Part shown: positions 21,027 to 34,245 of the stretch, in pieces
How positions within the stretch are numbered: position 1 is the stretch's first letter
How the letters are laid out: every line of letters begins with the position of its first letter
DNA from: Copromyces sp. CBS 386.78
Taxonomy: Eukaryota > Ascomycota > Sordariomycetes > Sordariales > Sordariaceae
Assembly: GCA_030685235.1 (NCBI GenBank)
Contig: MU839079.1
Location: 992,001-1,056,000, forward strand
Direction: 5' to 3'
DNA length: 64,000 nt
Position numbers and translations under genes: made by a program
The notes under the pieces: generated by a model
The model's database searches: none
What the model was told of the DNA's origin: nothing
The model's input: only the letters and a program-made list of their open reading frames with translations

Positions 21027-24000
21027 AAACCTTCTTAATAGGGTAAAAGTAAAGCTATTTATAATTTTTTCTCTTCTAATATATTAATCTCCCTAGCTAA
21101 ACTATAAGTATCTTCTAAAATATCGTCGGCAATTTCCCTCTTAATCCTTATTTTTTTTCGAGCAAGTATATTCGCTATTTCTATTAAATCCCGGAATTTC
21201 TTATAATCTAATTATCCTAATACCTTTATCAAACCGTCTACTAGTATTTTCTTTATTTCTAAATATTCGACCGTAATCCTTCCTTTAGTAATCTCCTACC
21301 GTAATTAATAACAATAAATATCAATATATTTAAATTTAGTTATTAATTATAACGCTTCAATGGTAAGAATACGGATCGTTTGGGTATTATTATAGCCGAT
21401 TACGGGGACTTCCTAATTGAAGGGAATTTTAATCTCTTTATATAGACGTATAATAGCAATAATTTCCTTTACTACGTTAGAGATCGATAGTAATTCTACT
21501 TTAGTAATTAAAATTAATATTATTTTTTATTTAGTAGTACTTTAGTAGACGAAACTATTAAATAATTTAATTATAAAACTATATGAACTTTTTTAATTTA
21601 GCATATTATCGGCGTATAAAATATTTGAAGTTATTTTGAATTTTAATAATAATCTAAAGTAGAGAAAGAGATTTAGGTAAAATTGAAAGTAATATAATAC
21701 TTTATTAATAGCTTTATAATATTGAGGATTAGGATTGTAATTATAGTAAACTAAACGGCTAGTTATAAAAGCGATATTTATTCCAGTAATTATTATAATA
21801 TATATTATAGATCCGACGATAATTTAATAATCCTATATCTTATTAAAAGTAATTACACTATTGTAGGGTAGAAGTTCTTTATTATTTATTAGAATAAAGG
21901 CGAAGGTATAGGGATTTTTAATAAGTTTAATAATTTTATAAATATATTCCTATTAAAATAATTAAATTAGTCCTACCTTTCGATTTCAAATGATTTTAAT
22001 ACCTAAAAACTATTAGAAATTATTACCTCCTATAAATTTATATTTTTCTTCTAGATTTTTTATTATTTAATTAATTTTATTATATAATTTTTAATCGAAG
22101 GTAAATATAATATTATTAACGTAGTAAAAAATTAAATTTTTATTACGTTTAAGGATATACGGATCTTCGAATAATAATTAGAAATTTATATTCTTAAAAA
22201 TATTATTAAATTCTCGTTATTAGAGTAGAGGAATACGTTATAAACTATAGAGGGTTTTAAATAATTTAAATACTATATAATACTTTCAATATTTAAGGGG
22301 TATACGTATATAGATTTTTTTATCGAAATAAGTATTAACAAAGGTATTTATAATATTATATTAGATAAGTTCGAGATTGAATTTAGCAGTGTAAATAATA
22401 ATAGATTAGAAAGAACGATTAATTAACGTAGAGGCGTATATTTCTTTCTTATAATAATACTATTAGTCCCTTCTAATTATAAGGCGAACTTTTACCTTTT
22501 AAAGGCGGCCGTATTTATTAAATTTATATATATATACCTATATATAATTAAGGATTTAGGCACTTTTAGTACAAAGGATATCCTTATCGATTTCTATTTA
22601 CGACTTTATCTCTTTATAATTATCGAAGTATATTTTTTCTATTTATTTAAAGAAGTTTCTTAATTTATAATATTCGAAATTGTAGTAAATCTTTGGGACT
22701 AGGGGTAGATTTTAATATTTAATAGAATCTAACTTACTACCCTTAGTAATTAAACGATTAATTTTTACTTTTATAATAACCTTACCCTATTTCTAGCCTA
22801 TTAGTTGAATGAGTTTTCTAATATTGAAAGTAACTTTTTATAATTCGAAAATTAGGAAGGAAATAGGCTCTAGCAAGTTAATAATAAGATTAGTAGAGAG
22901 AGCGGCTAGTAATATACTTAAAAAGGTAGGATATTTAAATATAAAATCGAAGGATATTTTACTTTAAACGTTAAGTTTAACTAATTTAAAGTTAATGATA
23001 TTATTATTATTTATTTATAATTCGTTATTAAAGAGCAATAGTAGTAATTAAGTAAGACTATTATTTTCTATATTTTATATTATATTAAATAGTTCGAAGT
23101 ATTACATAGATAGTTAAAATAAGTGGTCGACTTTATTAAGTAGGTTAGAAATTTTATCGTTAATTAGCTTCAACCCTTCTTTAATTTCGTTAAGGTTCCT
23201 TAAATAAATTGAACTCTCGTTAAATAATATATTATAAGTATAGACAATACGGTTTACTTATAGGTTCTAAACTTAGTAAATAAACGAGGTAGCGTAGCCG
23301 ACGAAGTAACCGATTTATATTTTTAGAGTTTTTTTCATTACTACTCCCTTTTTTAAGCGATTTTTATTATTATATAGACTTTATAACCGTAAATACGTAG
23401 ATAATTAAAATCAGGTTTCCGGGGATTAATTTATACCCCCTTATAGTAAGCTACGAAAGTATAAAATTATTTGTAGGAAGATTTTTAATTGTAAAGATAT
23501 TTAGGCGATCGGTTGGTGAAGTAGACTACTATTAAGACGATTTAAAGCTAAAGGTTATAAGGGAAATAAGAGCTATTTACTATAACGCGCGCCTTTTCTT
23601 TAATTATACCCCTTAAACGCTTAGTACTACCGTTTTAAATTTGAATATTAGGTATTAAAGGTTCGAGAATAATAAAGCGAATAGCTAACTTATCCCTAAC
23701 GTATTAGCTATTAAATTCGTTATTATATTTAATATATTTAACTTTAATATTATATTAGTAATTAATTATATTAATAATTAAAAATAGTCCTTTAATAATA
23801 GCCTCTACTATATGTATCGCTATATAAATATCCTAAATAAATTTAATCTATTAATAAATAACGAATATTATATATTTAAAACTTCCCTTCCCTTATTTAT
23901 ATTTAAAAAAATCGATAGTAAAACGTTCTCTTAATTTAAAATTTCGGTTGCGTAATTTTCGTATAATTTATCGTTTAATTTTAAATATATTATATATATT

Positions 24001-26183
24001 ATATTAATAAGTTATTAATCCTTTAAATTTAGCGCCCTTAACATTATAAAGGTATTCGAAGACTTATAGATTGTAATAATTAAACTATTCGTACTAAAGT
24101 TGAACGGGCATTTTATATGCGCAACGGCTAATATAGGAATTGAAATAGTTTCGTCGAATAAAGAAAGTAGTACGGTTAAAGGAGAGAGGAAAGTATTCGA
24201 AAATTATTTAATAATAAATTTTTTAAAGGAAATAGAAAATTAAATTATTTAACTAACGAAAATAATTATTAAATAATTTATAATCTTAGTAAAAACCCTA
24301 TTTTCGAAGTAAATATAAAAATATAAAATTTATAGTAAAATTAAGGTAGAAGGCGACTTCTCTTAATTATAGTCGTAGAATTCCCTTCTCTCCCTATACT
24401 TTTACGTTAACGGTCCTAAAGCTTTTAATAAATATTTAAAAATCTCTAGCCTAAACGTAATCTTTTAAGGACATTATTTAAAATAAAAAAAAACAATTAA
24501 TTTCGTTAAAAATATAAAAAGAAGCCCTAAAATTAAAGATTATAGAGTTTTTAAGCGGATAAATATCCCTTCCGTTATTCGCGTTAAAAATACTTTATTT
24601 AATAAAAAACGTTAAATTATAGGTGCCGATTTTTCGTCGCCTTTAAATCTTTAAAGTAGCGGTTTATATAGAAGTAATAAAGCGGTCCTATATTTAGTTC
24701 CTAGCTTTCCTTACTTCCTTATAAATTTTAGGAAACTTTTCGAAATTTTCGTTAATAAATTTTTAAATAGAATTATTAAGCTTCTAAGTAAGGTTATTTT
24801 TAATTTTAAATATTAAATATTAGTAGCGTATTATTAAATAAAGGCCTCGCTTATATACTTTATATAGTAGTACGGATCCCCCTCTCTTTTTCGGCCGTAA
24901 AGAATTATTTGCGTTTTTATCTACGCCGTATTTTTTTTTTATATATACTTTCCGCTTCTTTTTATAATTAGAATTAGGAGCGTCCTCCTTTTTAAGTATA
25001 AGTTCTTTCGAATTAAATTAATTAATACTTTAAGCGCTACGAATTATAGTTTTTTTATTAATTAGTAATATAGTACATTCTAATATACCAACCCTTCTAA
25101 AATTAATAAATACGTCTTTATAGTTTAAATACGAATTTTCTAGGTCGTAATTAAATTTCTAGGTATTATTTATTTAAATAGGTTTATATTCGCGGGTTAT
25201 ATTAATAAAATCGGTAAATTATAAAGTAGAGGAGGTGGCTTTACTAATATTTAATCTTTTACCGTTAGCAATAAGGATTTCCCAATTTGAAACCCACTTT
25301 TCGAAATCCTTAGGTTATTTTTTAGTAATCTCCTTAATAAAAGTTTAATATTTTTATCGGGCAGTAGCAATTTAGTCGATAGGGTGGTAATTAATTTAGT
25401 ATTTAATTTATTTTAATTATTTACGGGTAGATTTATTTTATTCGAAGGCGGTATTAGCGAAGTAGTTAACAATATAAGTATTTATTTAAGTATAAATTTT
25501 CGTATTAATATCGTCGAAGTCTTTTTAATATTTATAGCGGGTATTATATATATTATTAACCTAATTGTAAATAACTTTTTTTTTTGTAGTAAAATTTATA
25601 GTAGGGTTGATTATTATATCTTCTTTAATATTTTATTCAGTATAATATTTATCTTCTTTTTTAAAATTTTCTTCGTCGTTAGAATCTTCCTTAGATTCTT
25701 ACTAGAATTGAGCGGTAGTAGTAGTAGTAGTAGCGGTTTTAGTACTATCTTCGTTAGTTTAAGTTTAAATTTAAGTTTGGGTTTAGGCTATAGTAGTATT
25801 TATTGTAATTATTATAGTAGTCGCTACGATTTTCTTAACCCGGATCCCTCTATTGAATTTAATAAGTTTTTTCTTTGCTACTAGTATACAATCTTTTGCC
25901 GGCTTCGTAAGGAAGAAGTTTTCTAGCTTGGGAGGTAGGACCTTTTAGATTATAGGCCCGTCCTTAAGTAATTAATTGCCGAAGTTTTAATTGCTTTTAG
26001 CGAATTATTTGAAGGCTTTGTATTAGTTGGGCTAATCGCTTTGGGTTTTAAGGATGACCGTAATGGCTTTATTAGTAGATTCTTTTAATAAAGATATAGC
26101 TAACGTTATTAGTTTCGTAGAGATATTGCTTGTATCGATTGTTGTGGCGCTTCTATTGTGAATACGCAAATTAGATTATTAAT
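21027..26183 (-). pseudogene. Degraded gag-pol of the copia element
   Basis: No intact frame remains. On the minus strand, codons at 22241-22258 read KTLYSL, followed by R-I-P-L-L at 22223-22237 with one stop between. This matches the copia motif LYGLxRxPLL after G-to-A changes. Exactly 43 codons later in the same frame, 22109-22129 reads FYYVNNI, matching the YVDDI catalytic motif with both Asp codons changed from GAT to AAT. The spacing is that of copia reverse transcriptase. Gag, protease and integrase should lie between about 23 and 26 kb, but I could not identify them by eye. Confidence 0.8.
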
Positions 26184-26363
26184 TGTTAGATATAATTGTA
26201 TAGAATTTATTAATTTAAGAGTATATGTGACTAATTCGCCTAGAAGGTGTGGGGGGTGCTGGAGTATCTTAGAGGGCCCTAGAATCTAGTAATCTAGGGG
26301 GCTGGGCGGCTAACCCAGATTGAGTATGGCCAGAAACCCAGATATCCACCCTCTAATCTGACA
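26184..26363 (-). repeat. Right LTR, 180 bp
   Basis: Begins TGTTAGAT and ends ATCTGACA. For an element read on the minus strand this is the 5' LTR. Of the 27 transition differences from the left LTR, the 14 where this copy has the A or T form all lie at its positions 4-97, the side facing the element interior. Confidence 0.95.
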
Positions 26364-26368
26364 AAGAA
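26364..26368 (+). repeat. Target site duplication, right (AAGAA)
   Basis: Matches 20827-20831 exactly. Confidence 0.9.
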
Positions 26369-28836
26369 AAAGTGCGGTAACATATCACTGCGAGATGACC
26401 ACATCTTGGACTTGACCTACTACCTACACCGTGATATGTTTAAGCATGCCGCTATCACCACTTGGCCGTGGCTACGCATAGCCATCGTCGGCCCATGGGA
26501 TGATTTGGTGGGCTGATGACCCAGACTCTATCGGCTCTCTGGGATATTGTTCTTCTCAGCGGCACATAGAGTTTGGTATGGGTAGTGTCCAAGTCCGGCG
26601 ATGTGGAGCGATTAATGTTTTGACTTTACTGCTTTTCCTCGAGTTAACAACTGAGCAACAGGCGGCGCCGTGCTGTGCCGCTTTGCCTTCGACTTGTGAT
26701 TTGAAACCATACAAAGGGCCTTTCGATCGGATCTCCAAGTATCAAATGCGCCATAGGCTACATTGATGACGAGATAGCCAGGGAAAAGGGCACAATGCCC
26801 TCCACCGCAGTTGAGAATAGTCGCCTAAAAGTGCTATTGTCATAAATGTTTCTTGGGCTGAAACAGACAACCTGAGAAAAGCCTACCAGTCCGAGCTGTC
26901 ATGTGTTGCCGGGGTAAAAACTCGGTGCGCAACTCCAAAATGCCATCTTGATGTTTAGGTTTGATCCGAAATCCGGGCGCTAGCTGTAAGAACTTGTCGA
27001 TAAAACGTATCCCCAGGCTTGAGGCTTCGAGGAGGCTCAACTAGGAAACCCGTCATGTAGCAGATTTGGCGGCCAAAAGCTGATTTTGGGTAGGGTATCA
27101 TCCATTGGTTTCGTTTGAGGTCGGACAAGGGGGCCACGGGGGCCAAGGGGGCCAAGGAAGACTGGAAGAGTGAGGTTCCGAATCCCCTCGGTGTGACTTT
27201 GAACGTCTAGTGAAACGAGGAGCGGTTCGTGCTGTGCTCTTCAAGGAAGCCAATTTCGACAGGAGGTTGAAAGTTGTTCCTGTTGCTTGTCAGGAGAGAT
27301 AGACTCGGTACCTCGGCTGAGCTTGAGAGGGAGCTTGCGAGTGCCTTCAACATGGTTGAGCTGTTCAGCCGTTAAACGCATTCATGGAAGCATCTTCAAG
27401 GGAAGCGTCATGATGAAAACAGGCAAAAATTCAAACAAAGGTAAAAGAAACCAACGTCAAAAAGAAGACTGATACCATGGGTTGGGGGCCATGCAAGGAA
27501 GAACGCCGATTTGATGCCAACCTTGTCACCACCATGAGGCGGTTGGGCAACATTTGTAAATCGTAGAGGCCTTGATGGGCAAAGGCGATCAGGGTACAGC
27601 CGAACGTGGGGAAAATCGTACGATTATCTCTCGAAACATCGGCATTCCTGGAGTCGAGAAGGAAACATGTGCGGCACAAGAACCAAGCTTTGAGGGCCCT
27701 CCATGGGTATATAACTGAAAGAAGCCCGAGTCTCTTCCAGAAAGGCTCTTTGGTTGTTCTTTGAGGTTTGATTTCTTGTCACCTCAGTTCTCCATTCCAT
27801 GACGGGAAGGAGGCAGTTGATATTGCAAATGACCGCCCGGAAATTTGGAACGGATGAGATGAGATGTCCATGATGGCCTGTCGAGTTTAATGAAGCACAA
27901 ATTTCCTCGAGTTGCGTTGATGGCCAGAACCCAGCAGAGAATCAGCCACAGAGTCGACCTTTCGACAATGGGTTTGTAAAGGTTGGTGAGGCTATTCCCG
28001 TTTGCAGGAGTTGAGCTCGGGACTCAAGATGGTGGAAAGTTGGTGCCATGACAAGTCCAACTTGTTTTGAGTTGAACGAGTTTAAAGTAAGAGCTTCCAA
28101 GTCCGCCAAGAAGACAAAAGACGGACAGCTCGGATCATGCTTGCGTGGCTTTCGCCTTCCAAGGCCAGTAAGCCGGTGGCTTGAATGTCTGTGAATGTGG
28201 CTGTGAGGCAAGGGGAGGTTTTCTGATTGGCTCATTTCTTCCATTACATCGTATCGGCTGGCGGGGAAGACCCGTCAAGCCCAAGTGGATCGCTTTGATG
28301 GGACCAACGAGTGGACGGCCCCACCAAAATTTAGTCGGTGGGTTTCGCGGCCTTCGTCACTGTACATGTGTCTCCCTACAGAAGGCCGGTCAACGTCAGG
28401 CACCAACTCCAGTGTTCAAGGGTACAGGTACCAGCGCAACCTGGAAGACCTATGGATTGGCACAGAGGATGGCTGGGCGCTCCCGTTGCTCCTCCCAGGG
28501 GAGGCGGAGCACCGGGCAGCGATTACGCATCTCCAAGGATCGGGAACGATCAAGGGCGCTGGACACTTGCACCTCATTGCAACTCCAGCATCTTCCAAGT
28601 TCCAGTCTCTCTTCCTCCGACATACCACCTCACCACCACCACCACCACCCCTCATCGCAATATACCGCACGCTATTACCGATCCGCGCCTAATACCCGTC
28701 ATCGCGGACACTCGATCGTTACAGACATTACCCACGACAGCCTTGGTGGGAAGCGCGAATTGCGGGTAATAGTCGTTCAGGAGACGGCAACTTGAAAGTA
28801 CACCAAAGACAGGCAGAGAGAGACACAACACCCGCC
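26369..28836. promoter_or_regulatory. myo-1 upstream intergenic region
   Basis: About 2.5 kb of normal composition with no supported gene. There is a short GGGGGCCA-type tandem repeat at about 27127-27156 and a CCA trinucleotide run at 28630-28648. The last few hundred bases are C/A-rich like other leaders in this window and probably contain the myosin promoter and untranslated leader. Confidence 0.45.
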
Positions 28837-31800
28837 ATGGTGAGTTGCATCGTCCGACCCAAGCCGACCCAAGCCCAACGCAATCCAAGAACCAAGGAAA
28901 TGCGCCGGCTACTCTACGCATGACCACAACAACATACACACTCCGACAAGCAGTAACTAACCAATGTCTTCCTATTCTCATAGGCTATCACAAGGCGAGA
29001 AAAGAACAAGGCCGCGCGGGCCGGGGCCTCTGCTGGCGGAGACAAGTCCAGCTCGGCCAAGCCCAAGAAGGCCACTTACGACACGACCAAGAAGAAGGAG
29101 ATTGGTGTATCAGACCTGACACTACTCAGCAAGGTCTCCAACGAGGCCATCAACGAGAATTTGAAGAAGCGCTTTGAGGGGCGGGAGATTTACACATACA
29201 TCGGCCATGTCTTGGTTTCCGTCAACCCCTTTCGCGACTTGGGCATCTACACGGACGAGGTCCTCGAGAGCTACAAGGGCAAGAACCGTCTGGAGATGCC
29301 CCCTCACGTCTTCGCCATTGCCGAGTCTGCCTACTACAACATGAAGGCCTACAGCGAGAACCAGTGCGTCATCATTTCGGGCGAGTCTGGAGCCGGCAAG
29401 ACCGAGGCGGCCAAGCGCATTATGCAGTACATCGCCAACGTGTCCGGAGGCGGGTCGAGCGATATTCAGCAGATCAAGGACATGGTGCTCGCAACGAACC
29501 CTCTGCTAGAATCCTTCGGTAACGCCAAGACGCTGCGAAATAACAACTCGTCCCGCTTCGGCAAGTACCTCCAGATTCACTTCAACGCTCAGGGCGAGCC
29601 CATCGGTGCCGACATCACCAACTACCTCCTCGAGAAGAGCCGTGTCGTCGGCCAGATCGCCAACGAGCGTAACTTCCACATCTTTTACCAGTTCACAAAA
29701 GGAGCGTCCCAGCAGTACCGCCAAATGTACGGCATCCAGACACCCGAAACATACCTCTATACCAGCAAGGCCAAGTGCTTCGATGTCGACGGTATCGATG
29801 ATTTGGCCGAGTACCAGGATACCCTTAATGCCATGAAGATTATCGGTCTCTCGCAACAGGAACAGGACAACATCTTCCGAATGCTGTCGGCTATTCTTTG
29901 GGCAGGAAACTTGGTGTTCAAGGAGGGTGATGATGGATATGCTGCCGTATCAGATCAGTCTGTGGTTGATTTCTTGGCATACCTTCTCGAGGTCGATCCC
30001 GCTCAGCTGGTCCACGCCCTCACGATCCGTATCTTGACCCCAAGGCCCGGTGAGGTTATCGAGTCTCCCGCCAACGTTCCCCAGGCTACCGCGACAAGAG
30101 ATGCCTTGGCCATGGCCATTTACTACAACTTGTTCGATTGGATTGTGGAGCGCATTAACGTGTCCCTCAAGGCTCGCCAGGCCACGACGAACTCGATTGG
30201 TATTCTTGATATTTACGGTTTCGAGATTTTCGAGAAGAACAGCTTCGAACAGCTCTGCATCAACTACGTGAATGAAAAGCTCCAGCAAATCTTCATCCAG
30301 TTGACACTCAAGGCCGAGCAGGATGAGTACGCGAGGGAACAGATCAAGTGGACGCCCATCAAGTATTTCGATAACAAGATTGTGTGCGACTTGATCGAGT
30401 CTACCAGACCCCCTGGTATCTTCTCTGCTATGAAGGATGCCACCAAAACTGCCCACGCTGATCCGGCGGCTTCCGACCGCACCTTCATGCAGAGCATCAA
30501 CGGCATGTCCAACCCCCATCTTACACCCCGCCAGGGTGCTTTTATTGTCAAGCACTACGCCGGTGACGTGACCTACAGCGTGGATGGTATCACGGACAAG
30601 AACAAGGATTTGCTTCTCAAGGGTGTCCAGAACCTCTTCCAGGCCAGTCAAAACCAGTTCGTCCATACTCTGTTCCCCCAGCAGGTCGATGTGGACAACC
30701 GCAGGCAGCCCCCTTCTGCCGGTGACAGAATCAGAACTTCCGCGAACGCCTTGGTCGATACTCTGATGAAGTGCCAGCCTTCGTATATCCGTACCATCAA
30801 GCCCAACGAGAACAAGTCGCCAACTGAATACAATGAGCCCAATGTCCTCCATCAGGTCAAGTATCTCGGTCTTCAAGAAAACGTTCGCATTCGCCGCGCC
30901 GGTTTCGCATACCGTCAGTCGTTCGAGAAGTTTGTTGACCGTTTCTTCCTACTCTCGCCTGCCACATCATACGCTGGTGAGTATACCTGGACGGGCTCCT
31001 ACGAGGCGGCTACGAAGCAGATCCTCAAGGACACGAGTATCCCGCAGGAGGAGTGGCAATTGGGTGTGACCAAGGCCTTCATCAAGTCTCCCGAGACTTT
31101 GTTTGCTCTTGAGCATATGAGAGACAGGTACTGGCATAACATGGCGACACGCATTCAGCGGATGTGGCGAGCGTACCTTGCGTACAGGGCAGAGGCTGCC
31201 ATCCGCATCCAGCGTTTGTGGAGGAAGAAGCGTGTTGGTGCCGAGTACCTGCAGCTCCGTGATCAAGGCCACAAGGTGCTGGGAGGCCGCAAGGAGCGCA
31301 GGAGAATGTCTATTTTGGGTTCCCGTCGCTTCTTGGGTGACTACCTTGGTATCAACGCTACCGCAGGTCCTGGAGCTCAGATTCGCAACGCCATCGGCAT
31401 TGGCAGCAACGAGAAGGCAGTGTTCTCCTGCCGCGGTGAGCTTCTCGAGCACAAGTTTGGTCGTTCCAGCAAGGCTAGTCCCAGAATCTTGGTCGTCACC
31501 AACAACAAGTTCTACATCGTCGCCCAGGTTCTTAACCAGGGCCGCGTCCAGATTATGGCGGAGAAGGCTTTCCCATTGGCTTCTATCAAGTTTATCGGGG
31601 CGTCTACCGCTAGAGATGACTGGTTCTCGCTGGGTGTTGGGTCGCAACAAGAGGCCGATCCCCTGCTCAACTGCGTGCTCAAGACCGAGATGTTCACGCA
31701 GATGAAGCGGGTCATGCCCGGAAGCTTCAACCTCAAGATTGGTGACGCCATTGAGTACGCCAAGAAGCCCGGCAAGATGCAGTTGGTCAAGGTGCTGAAG

Positions 31801-32760
31801 GACGCGCCGACCGCGCATGACTTCTACAAGAGCAGCACTGTTCATACCCAGCCTGGCGAGCCTCCCAACTCGGTGTCCAGGCCCCAACCCAAGGCCAAGC
31901 CTGTTCCTCCAAGGCCCATCACCAAGGGCAAACTTATCAAGCCCGGTGGTCCTAGTGGAAGGCCGGCGAGAAATGCCAATCCCAACCGCACGGCTCAGCC
32001 GCGGCCCGGTGGCGGTCCTTCTATCGCTGCTTCCAACCCTCTTGCTTCTTCTGCGGCTGCCGCCTCTAGCAGACCTGTCCCCGCTCGCCCTGGGGCAGCT
32101 TCTACACCAGCGGCTTCTAAGCCTCTTCCCAGCCATACCAGGCAGCAGTCCAGCACCTCGACCGTGCGCCCTCCACCGCCGCCTCCTCCAGCGCCGGCTG
32201 CTAAGCCCAAGATCATGGCCAAGGTGCTGTATGACTTTGCCGGCACAAGGGAAAACGAGCTCTCCATCAAGGCTGGAGACATGATCGAGATTATCCAGAA
32301 AGAGAACAACGGTATGTTTCCCCTTCCCTTGACTATCCTCCTGTGATGAACAACGCCTAATAACCATATCACAGGCTGGTGGCTAGCCAAGACCGCCGAA
32401 GGCCAAGCCTGGGTTCCCGCTGCCTACGTAGAAGAGCAAGCGCCCGCACCTCCGGTCGTCGCCCCCCGTCCTCCCCCTCCTCCTCCCCCGGCTGCCAACG
32501 GCGCTGGTGGCCGCATGGCTCCCCAGCCGCCTGCCAAGCGACCAGTCGCTGGTCGGAAGCCCGCGCCCGCGCCGGCGGTGGCCTCGCTGCAGGCTAGGGA
32601 TTCGGGCATGAGCTTGAACGGAGCGAATGGATCAGGAAGTGCTAGCGATGCGAGCAGGAGTAGTACGCCGACGCCGAGCATAACGGGCAGTTTGGCGGAT
32701 GCGTTGAAGGCGAGGAAGCAGGCGATGGCGAAGAGGGATGATGACGAGGATGATTGGTAG
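28837..32760 (+). CDS. myo-1: Class I myosin, 1,238 aa
   Basis: Exons 28837-28839, 28984-32311 and 32375-32760, totalling 1,239 codons. Exon 1 is only the ATG (CCATG then GTGAGT); exon 2 continues [14 protein letters not shown]. The motor domain has the P-loop GESGAGKT at residues 134-141, switch [10 protein letters not shown] and DIYGFEIF. Two IQ motifs near 721-755 ([25 protein letters not shown]) bind calmodulin. A basic TH1 membrane-binding tail follows, then a Pro-rich stretch, an SH3 domain (about 1079-1132, [10 protein letters not shown] to WVPAAYVEE) and an acidic end DDDEDDW that recruits Arp2/3. This is the MyoA/Myo3/Myo5 type, which drives actin-patch endocytosis and polarised hyphal growth. 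The TEDS-rule position, 16 residues before the conserved Asp of RDALAMAIY, is Glu358 instead of the Ser usual in yeast. Confidence 0.96.
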
Positions 32761-34245
32761 TAGCCCGTTGTCGTTGTCGGGTCGTGTTGCTGTTAGTTAA
32801 CATTGGTGAAGTGAAGCTGGGGCCTTGGTTGGTTGAGGAAATGATGGAGTTATTGCGGGGATAGCGACGAGGGTGAAGAAAGACCATAGTAGTGGAGAGG
32901 AAAAGAGAAGCGTAGTCGGACGGTGAGGTGCATTCAGACACATATCTTTTTATATTTCACGAATATTCATTAGAAAGAAGCGCAGGCGTGGAATGATAAT
33001 TTGGCATCAGTTTCAGGGTCCTTGAAAAAACAAAGAGCGGCGGTATGTTAAAGCTTAGATATAGAAGAATCTAGTTGTTTATAACATATAAAACTTCAGT
33101 GGGTGCCATTCTTAGTCTGTATAAGTAACATGTGTGATCAGATGCTGGCCCTTGCTAGAGATTTAGGAAAGATAGAAAGTAGTGAACAGAGAATTAAAGA
33201 GAGAAGTGAAGAGAGAGCGGAAAGTATGCTTATATTACAACACCTTTGCTAACAACGAATATTTAGAATAGTCAAGTACGGGCCAGATCCTGCCTATATG
33301 GATCGTGACAACATGCAATGTCCACCTTCCAAGTACAACCAATATCTCTCCAGTTCATGCTTATTTTGGACCATCACATGTTGCCGGGAAAACGTGTCTT
33401 ATGCTTGACATGCCTTCAATTTTCCTCAAGGGTTTCCATTTGTACCCGGATCTGGTCATACTCCATGAAATCATCGGTCGTGTTTCACCATATTCCCATT
33501 GCCCCCCTTTAAGTACACGCATCAACCGCCTATCTGAAGATGAGTGTTATCCTGACAATAACGTCCTTACCACATGCACAAGGTATCATTGCGACTGGCG
33601 AACCTTGGCCCGTCTTCTGTCCCCGTGTGAACGCCGCGATGTTTGTTTTCAACCATTATGAAGGGGTTGGCTGCTGTTAGTGCTATGCCGCTGCTACCTC
33701 ATAATTACTAACAACTGCTCCTTGGTTGGTGGGGTAGCTCCAGACTCGACTGGCGGTGACAAAAGCTGGTGGGGTTCATCCAATGAATCGGTACCTGTTT
33801 CAGGGCCCCGCCATTCTGGAACCGTCCGAGTGCAGCGGGTCGAGTCGTCGCTGCAGGTGCCGTGGTCCCAGTGGCAGCAGCGCATCCCGTCTCGTGTTTA
33901 GAGTTTGGGCCTTGATCTCCAGTCGTTCCAGGTTTCTTTCAGCTTCCCGTCAGCTCGTATTGTCTCCTCCATTTCGTCCCATGTCACGTCCTCTCTCGGA
34001 ATCTGTTTATAGCTGAGCCTGCGCCTCTCTTTCCAATTCCACTTTGAATATAACATTTCTTCCTTGCCATTTCATTCCCAGCTCCCTCAACCATCTTACC
34101 AGCTATAGCACCAGTTCACGAATCGGTTGCGCCGACTACTTACCACGACTGCCCCTCCATCGCGACATCGAGACCTTCCGTCCCATCGATTGCATTCCTC
34201 GTTTCAGACTATATACCCAACCATAAGTAATACCGCATAATCACA
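32761..34245. other. Intergenic: myo-1 3' region and uap1 upstream region
   Basis: No gene recognised. 33000-33260 is AT-rich and fits a 3' untranslated and terminator zone. 33900-34240 is C/T-rich and precedes the uap1 start codon. Confidence 0.5.

Larger units (their letters stand above)
20832..26363 (-). mobile_element. RIP-mutated Ty1/copia-type LTR retrotransposon, 5.5 kb
   Basis: A 5,532 bp element has 180 bp LTRs at both ends, inverted LTR termini and a perfect 5 bp target duplication. The interior is strongly AT-rich with almost no CpA (or TpG) and abundant TpA, the mark of RIP, so every frame is full of stops. Orientation is minus. A purine-rich tract adjoins the left LTR when read on the minus strand (complement of TACCCCCTCACTTGC, 21012-21026). 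Degraded reverse-transcriptase motifs lie about 1.1 kb from that end (22109-22129 and 22241-22258), the position expected for copia, where reverse transcriptase and RNase H are last. It is inactive. It probably carries DNA methylation and H3K9 methylation, as RIP products do in Neurospora, but that is not visible here. Confidence 0.92.

Noticed and set aside
21012..26183. AT-rich block as a centromere fragment or mitochondrial insertion
   Set aside because: Exact LTRs, target duplication and copia reverse-transcriptase traces explain it as a RIP-mutated retrotransposon.
30967..32367. 466-codon minus-strand frame opposite the myosin tail
   Set aside because: Low-complexity Arg/Gly-rich translation caused by the Pro/Ala-rich tail on the other strand.
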